Translations under genes and position numbers: made by a program | Assembly (NCBI RefSeq): GCF_037404875.1 | Contig: NZ_JBBELO010000017.1 | Span: forward strand, 1 to 64,000 | Direction: 5' to 3' | Origin: Orlajensenia sp037404875 | Lineage (GTDB): Bacteria > Actinomycetota > Actinomycetes > Actinomycetales > Microbacteriaceae | DNA: 64,000 nt | Notes under the pieces: generated by a model | Database searches by the model: none | The model's input: only the letters and a program-made list of their open reading frames with translations | Told to the model about the DNA's origin: nothing | Shown: piece by piece, positions 50,191 to 59,693 of the stretch | How positions within the stretch are numbered: the first letter of the stretch is position 1 | How the letters are laid out: each line of letters opens with the position of its first letter

Positions 50191-51596
50191 TGGCGGCGGA
50201 GGCCAAGAAGCTCGCGCTGCGGGAGACCCCGATCCCCGGCCTGCTGGTGCTCGATCTTCCGGTGCACGCCGACGAGCGCGGCTGGTTCCGTGAGAGCTGG
50301 CAGCGTCAGAAGATGCTCGAGGTCGGCCTGCCCGACTTCGGCCCGGTGCAGAACAACGTCTCGTACAACGTCTCCACCGGCACGACCCGCGGCATCCACG
50401 CCGAGCCGTGGGACAAGCTCGTCTCGGTCGTGACCGGCAGCGTGTTCGGGGCGTGGGTCGACCTGCGTGAGGGACCCAGCTTCGGCACGGTCTTCACGAC
50501 CCTCATCGATCCGTCGGTCTCGGTGTTCGTGCCCCGCGGCGTGGGCAACTCGTACCAGAGCCTGGAGGAGAACACCTCCTACAGCTACCTGGTCAACGAC
50601 CACTGGAGCGCGGAAGCGGGCGCGGAGTACACCTTCGTCAACCTCGGCGATCCGGCCCTCGGCATCGAATGGCCCATTCCGCTCGACGAGGCGATCATCT
50701 CGGCGAAGGATGCCGCGCATCCCGTACTCGACGACGTCGTGCCCATGCGGCCGCGTCGCACCCTCGTCGTCGGCGCGAACGGCCAGCTCGGACGTGCCTT
50801 GCGCACGGTCGTGCCCGAGGCGGAGTTCGCCGACCGCACGGAACTGGACATCTGCGAGCCGAACCTGGCGACCGCCCGGCGGTGGCGCGACTATGAGGTC
50901 ATCATCAACGCGGCGGCCTACACGAAGGTCGACGTCGCGGAATCCGAGGAGGGCCGCAAGCAGGCCTGGCGGGTGAACGTGAGCGCGGTGGCGGCCCTCA
51001 CGAGAGTGGCTCACGAGAACAACATCACGCTCGTGCACATCTCATCCGACTACGTGTTCGACGGCACCAACCTCGAGAGCGACGAACTGGCCCCCGTGTC
51101 GCCGCTCGGCGTCTACGGCGCAACGAAGGCCGCGGGCGACGCCATTGTGTCGGTGCTTCCCCGGCACTACATCCTCCGCTCGAGCTGGGTGATCGGCGAC
51201 GGGGCCAACTTCGTGCGCACCATGGCCGACCTCGCCGCACGAGGCGTCGACCCCGCTGTCGTCGACGACCAGATCGGGCGCCTCACCTTCGCGAGCGAGA
51301 TCGGCCGCGCCATCCGCCACCTGCTCGACGTCGGCGCCCCGTACGGCACCTACAACGTGACGTCGGGTGGACGACCCCTGTCGTGGGCCGAGGTGGCCCG
51401 GCGCGTCTTCGAGCTGACCGGTCACGACCCCCGCCGCGTCACCGGCGTGAGCACGGCCGAGTACTTCGCGGGCAAGCCGGATGCTGCGCCGCGCCCGCTC
51501 AACAGCGTGCTCTCACTGGAGCGCATCCGACAGACGGGCTTCGAGCCCGCCGACCTGGACGTCGCCCTCGACGAGTACGTGGAGCGACTGGCATGA
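50190..51596 (+). CDS. Fused dTDP-4-dehydrorhamnose 3,5-epimerase and reductase (RmlC-RmlD)
   Basis: Bifunctional protein of 468 residues. The N-terminal ~185 residues are an RmlC-like cupin (PIPGLLVLDLPVHADERGWF, TRGIHAEPWDKLVSV with the catalytic His, and FVPRGVGNSYQSLEENTSYS). A short linker leads to an RmlD-like reductase (about 190-468) with VVGANGQLGRALR, SSDYVFDGTN and the Tyr-x3-Lys pair in VYGATKAAGD. Together they complete the last two steps to dTDP-L-rhamnose on one chain. In many bacteria these are separate genes. The TGATG overlap with rfbB sets the start. Confidence 0.95.
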   Translation: MAAEAKKLALRETPIPGLLVLDLPVHADERGWFRESWQRQKMLEVGLPDFGPVQNNVSYNVSTGTTRGIHAEPWDKLVSVVTGSVFGAWVDLREGPSFGTVFTTLIDPSVSVFVPRGVGNSYQSLEENTSYSYLVNDHWSAEAGAEYTFVNLGDPALGIEWPIPLDEAIISAKDAAHPVLDDVVPMRPRRTLVVGANGQLGRALRTVVPEAEFADRTELDICEPNLATARRWRDYEVIINAAAYTKVDVAESEEGRKQAWRVNVSAVAALTRVAHENNITLVHISSDYVFDGTNLESDELAPVSPLGVYGATKAAGDAIVSVLPRHYILRSSWVIGDGANFVRTMADLAARGVDPAVVDDQIGRLTFASEIGRAIRHLLDVGAPYGTYNVTSGGRPLSWAEVARRVFELTGHDPRRVTGVSTAEYFAGKPDAAPRPLNSVLSLERIRQTGFEPADLDVALDEYVERLA

Positions 51597-51648
51597 CCAC
51601 CCTGTTCTCGACCTCACCCTCAACTCACGAAACCTGACGGAGGTTCCA

Positions 51649-52962
51649 GTGCGTATAACTGTGATCGGATGCGGCTACCTCGGCGCTGTCCACGCCGCCT
51701 GCATGGCGGAGCTCGGCCACGAAGTGGTCGGCATCGACGTCGACGAGCGCAAGATCGCCGCCCTGCAGAAGGCGGAGGCGCCGTTCTTCGAGCCGGGGCT
51801 GCCCGACCTGCTGGCCTCGGCCACGGCGACGGGGCGGCTGCGGTTCACGACCGACATCTCCGAGGCGGCCGACTACGACGTGCACTTCGTCGCGGTGGGC
51901 ACCCCGCAGAAGAAGGGTGAGAACGCGGCCGACCTGCGCTACGTGGACGCATCCGTCACCGCACTGGTTCCCCACCTCAAGCCGGGCGCGCTCGTCGTCG
52001 GCAAGTCGACGGTTCCCGTCGGCACCGCTCGGCGTCTGGCCCAGCTCGTGGCCGAGGGACAGCCCGAGGCGCTGCTCGCCTGGAACCCCGAGTTCCTGCG
52101 CGAGGGCTTCGCCGTGAAGGACACCATCGCGCCGGACCGCCTCGTCTACGGGGTGCCGAGCGATGAGACCGGCGAGACCGCACGCGGGATCCTCGATGAG
52201 GTCTACGCCACCGCACTCTCGAACGACACCCCGCGCATCGTCACCGACTTCGAGACCGCCGAACTGGTGAAGGTCTCGGCGAACGCCTTCCTCGCCACCA
52301 AGATCTCGTTCATCAACGCGATCGCCGAGGTCTGCGAGGCAACAGGGGCCGATGTCACGCAGCTCGCGGATGCGATCGGCTACGACACCCGCATCGGGCG
52401 CAAGTTCCTGAACGCCGGACTCGGATTCGGCGGCGGCTGCCTGCCCAAGGACATCCGGGCCTTCATGGCGCGGGCCGGCGAGCTCGGCGCCGACCAGGCC
52501 CTGACCTTCCTGCGCGAGGTGGACGCCATCAACATGCGCCGCCGCTCGCGCGCCGTCGACCTCGCCCGCGAGGTGTGCGGCGGCACGCTGCTCGGCAAGA
52601 AGATCGCGGTTCTCGGCCTGGCCTTCAAGCCCGACTCCGACGACACCCGCGACTCGCCTGCCCTCAACGTCGCCGCCCAGCTGCAGTTGCAGGGGGCAGC
52701 CGTGGTCGCGACCGACCCGGCCGCCATCAACAACGCCCGGCAGCAGTTCCAGGGCCTGAGCTTCGCTGAGACGGTCGAAGAGGCCGCCTCGGGAGCGGAT
52801 GCCGTGCTGCTGCTGACGGAGTGGAAGCAGTACCGGGCACTCGATCCCGAGTGGCTTGGATCGATCGTTCGTGAGAAGGTCATCGTGGACGGCCGCAACT
52901 GCCTCGACCCCGCCGTGTGGCGCGAGGCGGGCTGGCGCTACCGGGCACTCGGGCGCCCCTGA
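51649..52962 (+). CDS. ugd: UDP-glucose 6-dehydrogenase
   Basis: Nucleotide-sugar dehydrogenase of 437 residues. The NAD-binding segment VIGCGYLGAVHAACMAELGH opens the protein; the catalytic Cys is in GLGFGGGCLPKDIRAFM; the central segment FETAELVKVSANAFLATKIS and the C-terminal LGLAFKPDSDDTRDSPALNV are family hallmarks. It oxidises UDP-glucose to UDP-glucuronate for exopolysaccharide or teichuronic-type polymers. GTG 51649 is preceded by GGAGG; the longer frame upstream overlaps the rmlCD gene. It is encoded in the dTDP-rhamnose operon. Confidence 0.95.
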   Translation: MRITVIGCGYLGAVHAACMAELGHEVVGIDVDERKIAALQKAEAPFFEPGLPDLLASATATGRLRFTTDISEAADYDVHFVAVGTPQKKGENAADLRYVDASVTALVPHLKPGALVVGKSTVPVGTARRLAQLVAEGQPEALLAWNPEFLREGFAVKDTIAPDRLVYGVPSDETGETARGILDEVYATALSNDTPRIVTDFETAELVKVSANAFLATKISFINAIAEVCEATGADVTQLADAIGYDTRIGRKFLNAGLGFGGGCLPKDIRAFMARAGELGADQALTFLREVDAINMRRRSRAVDLAREVCGGTLLGKKIAVLGLAFKPDSDDTRDSPALNVAAQLQLQGAAVVATDPAAINNARQQFQGLSFAETVEEAASGADAVLLLTEWKQYRALDPEWLGSIVREKVIVDGRNCLDPAVWREAGWRYRALGRP

Positions 52963-52990
52963 TCCAGGCCCGAACCAAGGAGGAACACTC

Positions 52991-53872
52991 ATGCGCGGAA
53001 TCATCCTGGCCGGCGGGTCGGGCACCCGGCTCTGGCCGATCACCAAGGGCATCTCGAAGCAATTGATGCCCATCTACGACAAGCCGATGATCTACTACCC
53101 GCTCTCGACGCTCATGATGGCGGGCATCCGCGAGATCCTCATCATCACGACACCCGAGTACAACGCGCAGTTCCAGGCGTTGCTCGGCGACGGCTCAGGC
53201 CTCGGAATCCGCCTCGAGTACGCGGTGCAGCCCTCCCCCGATGGACTGGCCCAGGCCTTCATCATCGGCGAGGAATTCATCGGCGACGAGTCGGTGGCGC
53301 TCGTGCTCGGCGACAACATCTTCCACGGAACGGGGCTGGGCACCGCCCTGCAGAACAACGTGGAACTGGATGGCGCACTCATCTTCGCCTACCACGTCGC
53401 CGATCCGGGCGCCTACGGCGTCGTGGAGTTCGACCACGAGATGCGCGCCATCTCCATCGAGGAGAAGCCGGCGCATCCGAAGTCCAACTACGCCGTTCCG
53501 GGTCTCTACTTCTACGACAACTCGGTCGTGGAGGTCGCCAAGTCGATCACGCCGAGCGCCCGCGGGGAACTCGAGATCTCGACGGTCAACGAGAGCTTCC
53601 TGCACAAGGGCGCCCTGCACGTCGAGGTGCTGGAACGCGGCACCGCCTGGCTCGACACGGGAACTTTCGAGTCGATGATGCAGGCCTCCGAATACGTGCG
53701 CGTGATCGAGGACCGGCAGGGTTCCAAGATCGGATGCATCGAGGAGGTCGCCTGGCGGGCCGGCTGGATCGACGACGAGCAGTTGTTCCGGCTTGCGGAG
53801 CCCCTGCAGAAGAGCGGCTACGGCCGCTACCTCAGCCGCCTGCTCAGCGAAGCGATTGGCGCTCCGGCCTGA
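52991..53872 (+). CDS. rfbA: Glucose-1-phosphate thymidylyltransferase (RmlA)
   Basis: Nucleotidyltransferase of 293 residues, the family norm. The N-terminal signature is GIILAGGSGTRLWPITKG, with ISKQLMPIYDKPMIYYPLST following and the catalytic region LVLGDNIFHG. It forms dTDP-glucose from dTTP and glucose-1-phosphate, the first and feedback-regulated step of dTDP-rhamnose synthesis. AAGGAGGA precedes ATG 52991. It is the last gene of the operon. Confidence 0.97.
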   Translation: MRGIILAGGSGTRLWPITKGISKQLMPIYDKPMIYYPLSTLMMAGIREILIITTPEYNAQFQALLGDGSGLGIRLEYAVQPSPDGLAQAFIIGEEFIGDESVALVLGDNIFHGTGLGTALQNNVELDGALIFAYHVADPGAYGVVEFDHEMRAISIEEKPAHPKSNYAVPGLYFYDNSVVEVAKSITPSARGELEISTVNESFLHKGALHVEVLERGTAWLDTGTFESMMQASEYVRVIEDRQGSKIGCIEEVAWRAGWIDDEQLFRLAEPLQKSGYGRYLSRLLSEAIGAPA

Positions 53873-53884
53873 GTCGTATACCCT
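53856..53884 (+). promoter_or_regulatory. Predicted promoter of the first GH-A glycosidase gene
   Basis: TTGGCG at 53856-53861 and TACCCT at 53879-53884, 17 bases apart, resemble an actinobacterial -35/-10 pair (TAnnnT). They overlap the 3' end of rfbA. The -10 and the following GTTCGnGGGG recur upstream of the paralogous gene at 56624, which supports a functional shared element. Confidence 0.5.
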
Positions 53885-53995
53885 CGTTCGGGGGGTGTCC
53901 CTTCGGCACCCTCCGCAGTTGCACACGGCGACAGCAGCAGACACCGATGACCTGATCGCTCTCGGGGGATGAGCGCGAGAGTACTGGAGCGCTCC

Positions 53996-56584
53996 ATGCA
54001 CCCCACGAATCCGGCCCTCCCCGACACCGCGATCAGACGCCGCCGACGATGGCTGGGAACCGGCGTGGTCGCTGCGCTCGTCGCCGGCACGCTCGGTGCC
54101 CTCGTTCCCGCTGGCGTCTCGTCGGCGGCCACCGACACCGTCGTCGAGAGCTTCGACTCCGTATCGTCGTGGATGGTGAGTGACGGCAGCGGATCGCTCT
54201 CGACCACGGCGGGTGCGGCATCCAACGCCGTGAAACTCTCCTACGACCTCGGCGGCGGCGACGTCATGATCGCGCGCCGCACCACGCCCGCCGCCCAGAG
54301 CTCCGTCGCCTTCACGCGCCTGGCCGTCTCGGTGAAGGGAGACGGCAGCTGGAACACGCTGTTCGTGCGACTGAAGGATGCCTCTGGCGAGCTCTTCACC
54401 TACCGGCTGGGGACCCTGCAGAGCACCTCGTGGAAGAGCCTGACGGCCGACCTGACCGCAGCGCCGGGCGCCAAGGAACGCGGCGACGGCGACGGCATCC
54501 TCGACGCGCCCATCTCGGTGGTCGACGTGCGGGTCGACCGCAACTCATCCCAGCCGGCCAAGGGGACCGTCTCGCTGGACTCGCTGCGGCTGAGCAGTGA
54601 CGGCTGGGCGGCGCCCAAGGCCGATCCGCAGCGCTTCAGCCCCTCCAACGGCGGCGTGACGAAGGTCAGCTTCACCGCGGGTGGCGCCGGTGACTGGAAG
54701 CTCCTGCTGCGCGATCTCTCCGGCCATGTGCGCACCATCACCGGCACCGCGAAGGCGGCCGGTCCCGTCACGGTCGCCTGGAACGGCAAGGCCGATGACG
54801 GCAGCATCGCCTCGGGATCGATCGAAGCGACCCTGACCCATGACACGTCGGCCAACGGCGGGCTCGATGGCGCCCTGGTGCGCACGAGCAACCCGTATGC
54901 CGCCGGCGCGACGACGCGGCCGGTCAACGTGAACAGTGCGTCGTTCGTCGGCGCGAACGGTTCGCTCACGACGATCGACGATGCCGCGGAAGCCGACCAC
55001 CAGGCCGCCCTGCTCGAATCGGGCCGGGTGCGTTACGTGCGCGAGGAGTTCGACTGGAACCGTGTCGAGCCGCGCAACGGCATGTTCGACTGGTGGAAGT
55101 TCGACCAGGCCGTCAACGTCGCCTGGGCGCGCAACATGTCCGTCGTGGGAAAGCTCGTGTATTCGGCCGACTGGGCCTCGTCCGCCCCCGCCGGAACTCC
55201 CGAGTCCCAACTTGCCTACTACCCTCCGCGCAACCTGGACGACTACGTCGACTACGTCCAGAAGCTCGTGACGCGCTACAAGGGCAAGGTGAAGGTCTGG
55301 GAGGTCTGGAACGAGCCGAACACGACCCAGTACTGGAAGCCCGCGCCGAGCGCATCCGCGTACGCCAAGATGCTGAAGGCCGCGGATGCGGCGATCAAGC
55401 GCATCGATCCGACCGCGACGGTTCTCGCCGGGGCGTTGTCGGGGTTCGATGTCGACTTCATGGAGTCGGTCGCTGCCAACGGCGCGGGAACCGCCTACGA
55501 CGGCCTCTCCATCCACACGTTCGTGCGGGGAGCGCCCGAGACGAGCATCATGCCCACCTGGATCGCGGCCGCCAAGTCGTTCCTCGCGCACAAGAATCCC
55601 AAGGCCTCGCTGTGGATCACCGAGATGGGGTGGTCGACCTGCGGCGACGGATGCGACGGCGGGGTCGGCGAGACTGCCCAGGCGCAATACCTCTCACGGG
55701 CGTACCTGATGGCCGCCGCCGACGGCGTGAAGGCCGTGATGTGGTGGGGCCTCGCAGAATATGGATCGGGAGCCTCGCGCATCGAGAACTACGGCCTCGT
55801 GCAGAAGGACGGCAGGCAGAAACCCGCGTATGCCGCCCTCCGCGACCTCGGAAAGGCGGCGTCGGAGACCGCATCCATACGGGCGATGGCACCGACGAAC
55901 GGAACCTCGAGCGTGGTCTCGAGCCTGGCGAACATCCCCGAGAGAGCGATCACCGCAACCTCGGGAAGCAACGCCGTCTCCTCCGCCAAGGCGATCGACT
56001 CGCCGTCGGGGGGCGGACTGAACGTCTCGTACTCGTTCGCGACGGCGAAGGGCTTCACGATGAAGGTCGACAAGCCGGTCAGCGGAAAGCCGAAGGCGCT
56101 CTCGGTGCTCGTCTCGGGCGACAACAGCGCGAGCTCCATCTTCATCTCGTTCACCGACGCAAAGGGCGAACTCTTCGAGGCCAAGGTGGGCAATGCCGTG
56201 GGGAAGGACTTCTCACGCAAGACCTTCTACTTCGACGGCGGCAACTCGAACTATTCGCACAGCGGCAGCGGTGTCATCGACTACCCGATCAAGGTCAAGG
56301 CCATCACCGTCTACAAGGGCATCCTCGGCGTCGAGACGGGCAAGATCGCCCTGTCGAACCTCACGGCGCATTATGGATCGATCGTGCGCGGAGACGCGTT
56401 CTCCGGGAAGGGCTTCACTCTCTCGGCCGCGTACACCATGAATCCGGGCACGCTCACGCTCCCGGTCGCCGGAGGTGCGGTGAGTCTGGGCGTACTCGAT
56501 GGAAGCAGCCTCTCGGTCACCGGTGGAAGGGTCGCCGTTACACTCGGACCGCAGCCCCAGTTCGTGCGCACGGATGCTCCCTGA
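53996..56584 (+). CDS. Secreted clan GH-A glycosidase, GH39/PslG-like, with repeated beta modules
   Basis: Secreted protein of 862 residues. An Arg-rich N-terminus and membrane helix (about 14-45) form the signal peptide. A beta-sandwich module (45-205; LFVRLKDASGELFTYRLG) and an Ig-like module (~210-285) precede a TIM-barrel glycosidase (~305-640) with the acid/base Glu440 in WEVWNEPNTTQYW and the nucleophile Glu543 in LWITEMGWST. A second copy of the first beta module follows (~660-800; IFISFTDAKGELFEAKVG). Its location after rml/ugd and near a flippase suggests trimming or release of a surface polysaccharide, as PslG does. ATG 53996 has GGAG six bases upstream; ATG 53969 is an alternative. 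Confidence 0.85.
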   Translation: MHPTNPALPDTAIRRRRRWLGTGVVAALVAGTLGALVPAGVSSAATDTVVESFDSVSSWMVSDGSGSLSTTAGAASNAVKLSYDLGGGDVMIARRTTPAAQSSVAFTRLAVSVKGDGSWNTLFVRLKDASGELFTYRLGTLQSTSWKSLTADLTAAPGAKERGDGDGILDAPISVVDVRVDRNSSQPAKGTVSLDSLRLSSDGWAAPKADPQRFSPSNGGVTKVSFTAGGAGDWKLLLRDLSGHVRTITGTAKAAGPVTVAWNGKADDGSIASGSIEATLTHDTSANGGLDGALVRTSNPYAAGATTRPVNVNSASFVGANGSLTTIDDAAEADHQAALLESGRVRYVREEFDWNRVEPRNGMFDWWKFDQAVNVAWARNMSVVGKLVYSADWASSAPAGTPESQLAYYPPRNLDDYVDYVQKLVTRYKGKVKVWEVWNEPNTTQYWKPAPSASAYAKMLKAADAAIKRIDPTATVLAGALSGFDVDFMESVAANGAGTAYDGLSIHTFVRGAPETSIMPTWIAAAKSFLAHKNPKASLWITEMGWSTCGDGCDGGVGETAQAQYLSRAYLMAAADGVKAVMWWGLAEYGSGASRIENYGLVQKDGRQKPAYAALRDLGKAASETASIRAMAPTNGTSSVVSSLANIPERAITATSGSNAVSSAKAIDSPSGGGLNVSYSFATAKGFTMKVDKPVSGKPKALSVLVSGDNSASSIFISFTDAKGELFEAKVGNAVGKDFSRKTFYFDGGNSNYSHSGSGVIDYPIKVKAITVYKGILGVETGKIALSNLTAHYGSIVRGDAFSGKGFTLSAAYTMNPGTLTLPVAGGAVSLGVLDGSSLSVTGGRVAVTLGPQPQFVRTDAP

Positions 56585-56729
56585 GAACCCGAAAAAACCT
56601 CAACACTCGCCACTGCCGGACTGTACCCTGTTCGTGGGGCACCTTTCTTTCCCTGTGTTTGACCGCACTCTCCCATGGAGTCACCGGACAAGGGCCTGAG
56701 AGACGTGCCGTTACGGAGAGGGGACTCCG

Positions 56730-59492
56730 ATGACACGCTCCACTGTTTCCGCTATGCGCGCACGCGGCCTTCGAGCGCTCGCCGCCTCGGCTGTGGCTGT
56801 TCTGGCGATCTCGATCGCCCCGGCCGGGTTCGCCCAGGCCGATCCGCACGATCCCCCGCCACCGTTCTCCGAGACGGATCCCGTGCTGCCGAGCCCCGAG
56901 GCAGCGGCGCTCGCGAGCCAGCCCGAGACGGAACCCGCCGCCGAGCCCCCACTGAACGACGACGGCGCCCCACTGCTCGAGGACCCGGCCGCGCCTGGCG
57001 ACGCGAAGGTGTGGGCACAGCCGGCGCCGGGCGTCGGAGCCGAGGCGGTCACCGACACGTTCAGCGACGCTAGCGCCTGGACGATCACCTCCGGCACCGG
57101 CACGGTGACGACGGCGACAGCGGCCGACGGCTCCCAAGACGCGGTGAGGCTCGGCTACGACCTCAGCGGCGGAGACGTGCGGATGGGCACGGCCGACACG
57201 CCCGTGCCCATTCCGAGCCAGGCGTACACGCGGGTCTCGGTTCGAGCACTGGGCGACGGAACCTACAACACGCTCTACGTGCGGTTGAAGGACGCCGCCG
57301 GCGAACAGTTCACCTACCGCCTCGGCAACATCAACTCCAAGACCTGGACGACGCTCTCGGCCGACCTGACGGCGAAGCCATCGCTGGATGAGCTCGGCGA
57401 CAAGGACGGCATCCTCGATGCGCCGATCATCGTCACCGACTTCCGGGTGGTGCGCAACGGCAGCGCATCCAAGACCGGCAGCGTCACGTTCGATACCCTG
57501 AGCTTCACGACGGACGGCTGGAGCTCGCCGGCCTCGAGCCAGCGCCGCTTCTCCCCGGGCAATGGCGGCAGCACGACGCTCAGCTTCACCGCCGGGGCAC
57601 CGGGTGACTGGGCGCTGGTGGTGCGCGACCTCGCCGGCGGGCACAGCCGCACGTTCACCGGCACGGCCGACGCCGCCGGCCCCGTGTCCATCAGCTGGAA
57701 CGGCAAGACCGCAGACAACGTCGCCATGGCGGGCAATATCGAGGGCGACCTCTCGCACGACGACTCTCCCGACGGTTCCCTCGAATCGACTCGGGTGACC
57801 TCGGCGAGCCCGTACCTCACGGGCGCGTCCGTGCGGCCGCCGAACGCCAACCAGGCATCCTTCGCGGGCATCAACACCTTCCTCACCTCGACGGATGACG
57901 CGGCCAAGGTCGACAGCGAGACCAAGCTGCTCGAAGACGCCCGCATCCGCTACGCCCGCGATGAGTTCGAGTGGAACCGCATCGAGCCGCGCGACGACAA
58001 CTTCGATTGGTGGAAGTTCGACCAGGCCGTCAACCTCGCGTACGCCCGCAACGTCGAGTTCATCGGCAAACTCGTCTACTCGGCCGCGTGGGCATCCTCG
58101 GCGCCCGCGGGAACCCCAACCAACCAGATCAAGTACTACCCGCCGAGGAACCTCGCCGACTACGTGGACTACGTGACAGCGGTGGTCTCCCGGTACAAGG
58201 ACAGGGTCAAGGTCTGGGAGGTCTGGAACGAGCCGAACTTCGACGACTACTGGAAGCCGGCCCCCGACGCCGCCGCCTACGCCAAGATGCTGAAGGTGAC
58301 CTACGCGGCCATCAAGAAGGTGGATCCCACGTCGACGGTGCTGGCGCCGGCCACAGCCGGCTACGACGCGGCCTTCATGAACACCCTCAGTGCCAACGGC
58401 GCGGACAACAGCTACGACGGACTGTCGATCCACGCCTATGTACGCGGCACGCCGGAGGCGAACATCTTCTCGACCTGGGTCTCGGCGGCCAAGGCCTACC
58501 TCGCCCTGCACCACCCCGGCGGCTCGCTCTGGATGACGGAACTCTCATGGTCATCGTGCACGGACTGCGAGGGCAGCAATTCCGAGCAGGAACAGGCGAT
58601 CTACTTGGCGCGGGCCTATGCGATCGCGGCCGCTGCCGGCTTCAAGGCGATCACGTGGTGGAGTCTGCTCGAGTTCGGAACGTCACCGTCACGGCTCGAC
58701 AACTACGGACTGGTGACCGCGGACGGCAGACAGAAACCGGGCTATCTCGCGCTCAAGAACCTCGGCACGGCCGCTGCGGAGACCACGGTCGAGGGAGAGC
58801 TGCCACCGACGGATGCGGACTCGGGAGAATTCTCGGACGTGTTCCGGCTCTCTGCCTACGCGCTTCAGCGCATCGGCTTGGGCGACGTGGCTCGCCACCT
58901 GGTGCACCTCGTGCGCGGCGGGGCGCGATTCGACTACGACGTCTCGAACGGCAAGGGCGATGAGTTCAATACCATCGTGTCCGTGCCCGGTGAGCCGAAG
59001 GCCATCTCGGTGCTCGTCTCCGGTGACGTGAGTGCCAACTCGTTGTTCATGCGGTTCACCGACCGCACGGGCGAGTACTTCGAGGCGAAGATCGGCAATC
59101 TCGACCAGACCGACCTCGCGCGGAAGACCTTCTACTTCGACAGCAACATGTCGAACTACTCGCATGGCGGGGGCAACAACAACAACGTGATCGACTATCC
59201 GATCACCATCCGTCGGCTCACAGTCTATCGCGGCCTTCTGGGCATCAACACGGGCTCGTTCACCACCACGGACTTCGTGGCGCACTACGGCAACGTGTTG
59301 CGCGGCATCAAGTACGACGGCAAGGGCTTCGACATCTCGGGCCCCTACTCGGTCGCACGCCAGATCGTCGACGTGCCGGTCGGCACCGCGACGAAGGCGA
59401 CCCTCGGCCCGGTGAGCGGCCCGACGCTACCGGTGAAGAACGGCAAGGCGGCGGTCGACGTGGGACCCCAAACGGAGTACGTGCGTCACTGA
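56730..59492 (+). CDS. Secreted clan GH-A glycosidase, paralogue of the upstream gene
   Basis: Secreted protein of 920 residues, collinear with its neighbour: signal peptide (about 1-38, cleavage near FAQAD), a Pro/Glu/Ala-rich linker (40-105), beta module (105-260; LYVRLKDAAGEQFTYRLG), Ig-like module (270-345), TIM-barrel (375-700) with acid/base Glu501 in WEVWNEPNFDDYW and nucleophile Glu604 in LWMTELSWSSC, and a second beta module (~745-880). The two genes arose by tandem duplication. The promoter-like TACCCT-GTTCG box is conserved at 56624. A strong hairpin at 59516 ends the unit. The substrate is probably a surface polysaccharide. Confidence 0.85.
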   Translation: MTRSTVSAMRARGLRALAASAVAVLAISIAPAGFAQADPHDPPPPFSETDPVLPSPEAAALASQPETEPAAEPPLNDDGAPLLEDPAAPGDAKVWAQPAPGVGAEAVTDTFSDASAWTITSGTGTVTTATAADGSQDAVRLGYDLSGGDVRMGTADTPVPIPSQAYTRVSVRALGDGTYNTLYVRLKDAAGEQFTYRLGNINSKTWTTLSADLTAKPSLDELGDKDGILDAPIIVTDFRVVRNGSASKTGSVTFDTLSFTTDGWSSPASSQRRFSPGNGGSTTLSFTAGAPGDWALVVRDLAGGHSRTFTGTADAAGPVSISWNGKTADNVAMAGNIEGDLSHDDSPDGSLESTRVTSASPYLTGASVRPPNANQASFAGINTFLTSTDDAAKVDSETKLLEDARIRYARDEFEWNRIEPRDDNFDWWKFDQAVNLAYARNVEFIGKLVYSAAWASSAPAGTPTNQIKYYPPRNLADYVDYVTAVVSRYKDRVKVWEVWNEPNFDDYWKPAPDAAAYAKMLKVTYAAIKKVDPTSTVLAPATAGYDAAFMNTLSANGADNSYDGLSIHAYVRGTPEANIFSTWVSAAKAYLALHHPGGSLWMTELSWSSCTDCEGSNSEQEQAIYLARAYAIAAAAGFKAITWWSLLEFGTSPSRLDNYGLVTADGRQKPGYLALKNLGTAAAETTVEGELPPTDADSGEFSDVFRLSAYALQRIGLGDVARHLVHLVRGGARFDYDVSNGKGDEFNTIVSVPGEPKAISVLVSGDVSANSLFMRFTDRTGEYFEAKIGNLDQTDLARKTFYFDSNMSNYSHGGGNNNNVIDYPITIRRLTVYRGLLGINTGSFTTTDFVAHYGNVLRGIKYDGKGFDISGPYSVARQIVDVPVGTATKATLGPVSGPTLPVKNGKAAVDVGPQTEYVRH

Positions 59493-59515
59493 GTGCGGGC
59501 CGCTCCGGCCGGTAC

Positions 59516-59550
59516 GCGAGCGGGAGAGGGGCACCCCCTCTCCCGCTCGC
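59516..59550. terminator. Strong terminator hairpin between glycosidase and flippase genes
   Basis: A perfect 16-base inverted repeat (59516-59531 and 59535-59550) with a three-base loop, GCGAGCGGGAGAGGGG on the left arm. It lies 23 bases after the glycosidase stop codon and could end transcription from both sides, although no T-run follows. Confidence 0.75.
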
Positions 59551-59693
59551 GTGTCTCAGCGCAGCTGTCGCGCGATGACGATGGGGATTTACCCTCTTGC
59601 GCTCGACGTTTCAGGGCAGGCTGCGCGCCATGACGATGCAATCCATCCTCGGCCGCTCGCGTGTCTCAGCGCAGCTGTCGCGCGATGACGATG
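59543..59693. repeat. Duplicated flippase 3' end
   Basis: The 41 bases 59653-59693, which include the last codons and stop of the flippase gene, are repeated exactly at 59543-59583. A third, diverged copy lies between them at about 59599-59639. Read on the minus strand each copy encodes IVIARQLR-stop or a decayed version (IVMARSLP-stop). The gene's end has thus been copied downstream, or paralogous genes have been deleted leaving only their tails. Confidence 0.8.

Noticed and set aside
56585..56729. c-di-AMP or c-di-GMP riboswitch before the second glycosidase
   Set aside because: No match to the conserved core of either riboswitch could be traced; only a short promoter-like box is shared with the first gene.
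56538..58514. 658-codon minus-strand frame across the glycosidase genes
   Set aside because: Spans the gap between two paralogous plus-strand genes with intact catalytic motifs; no coding features of its own.
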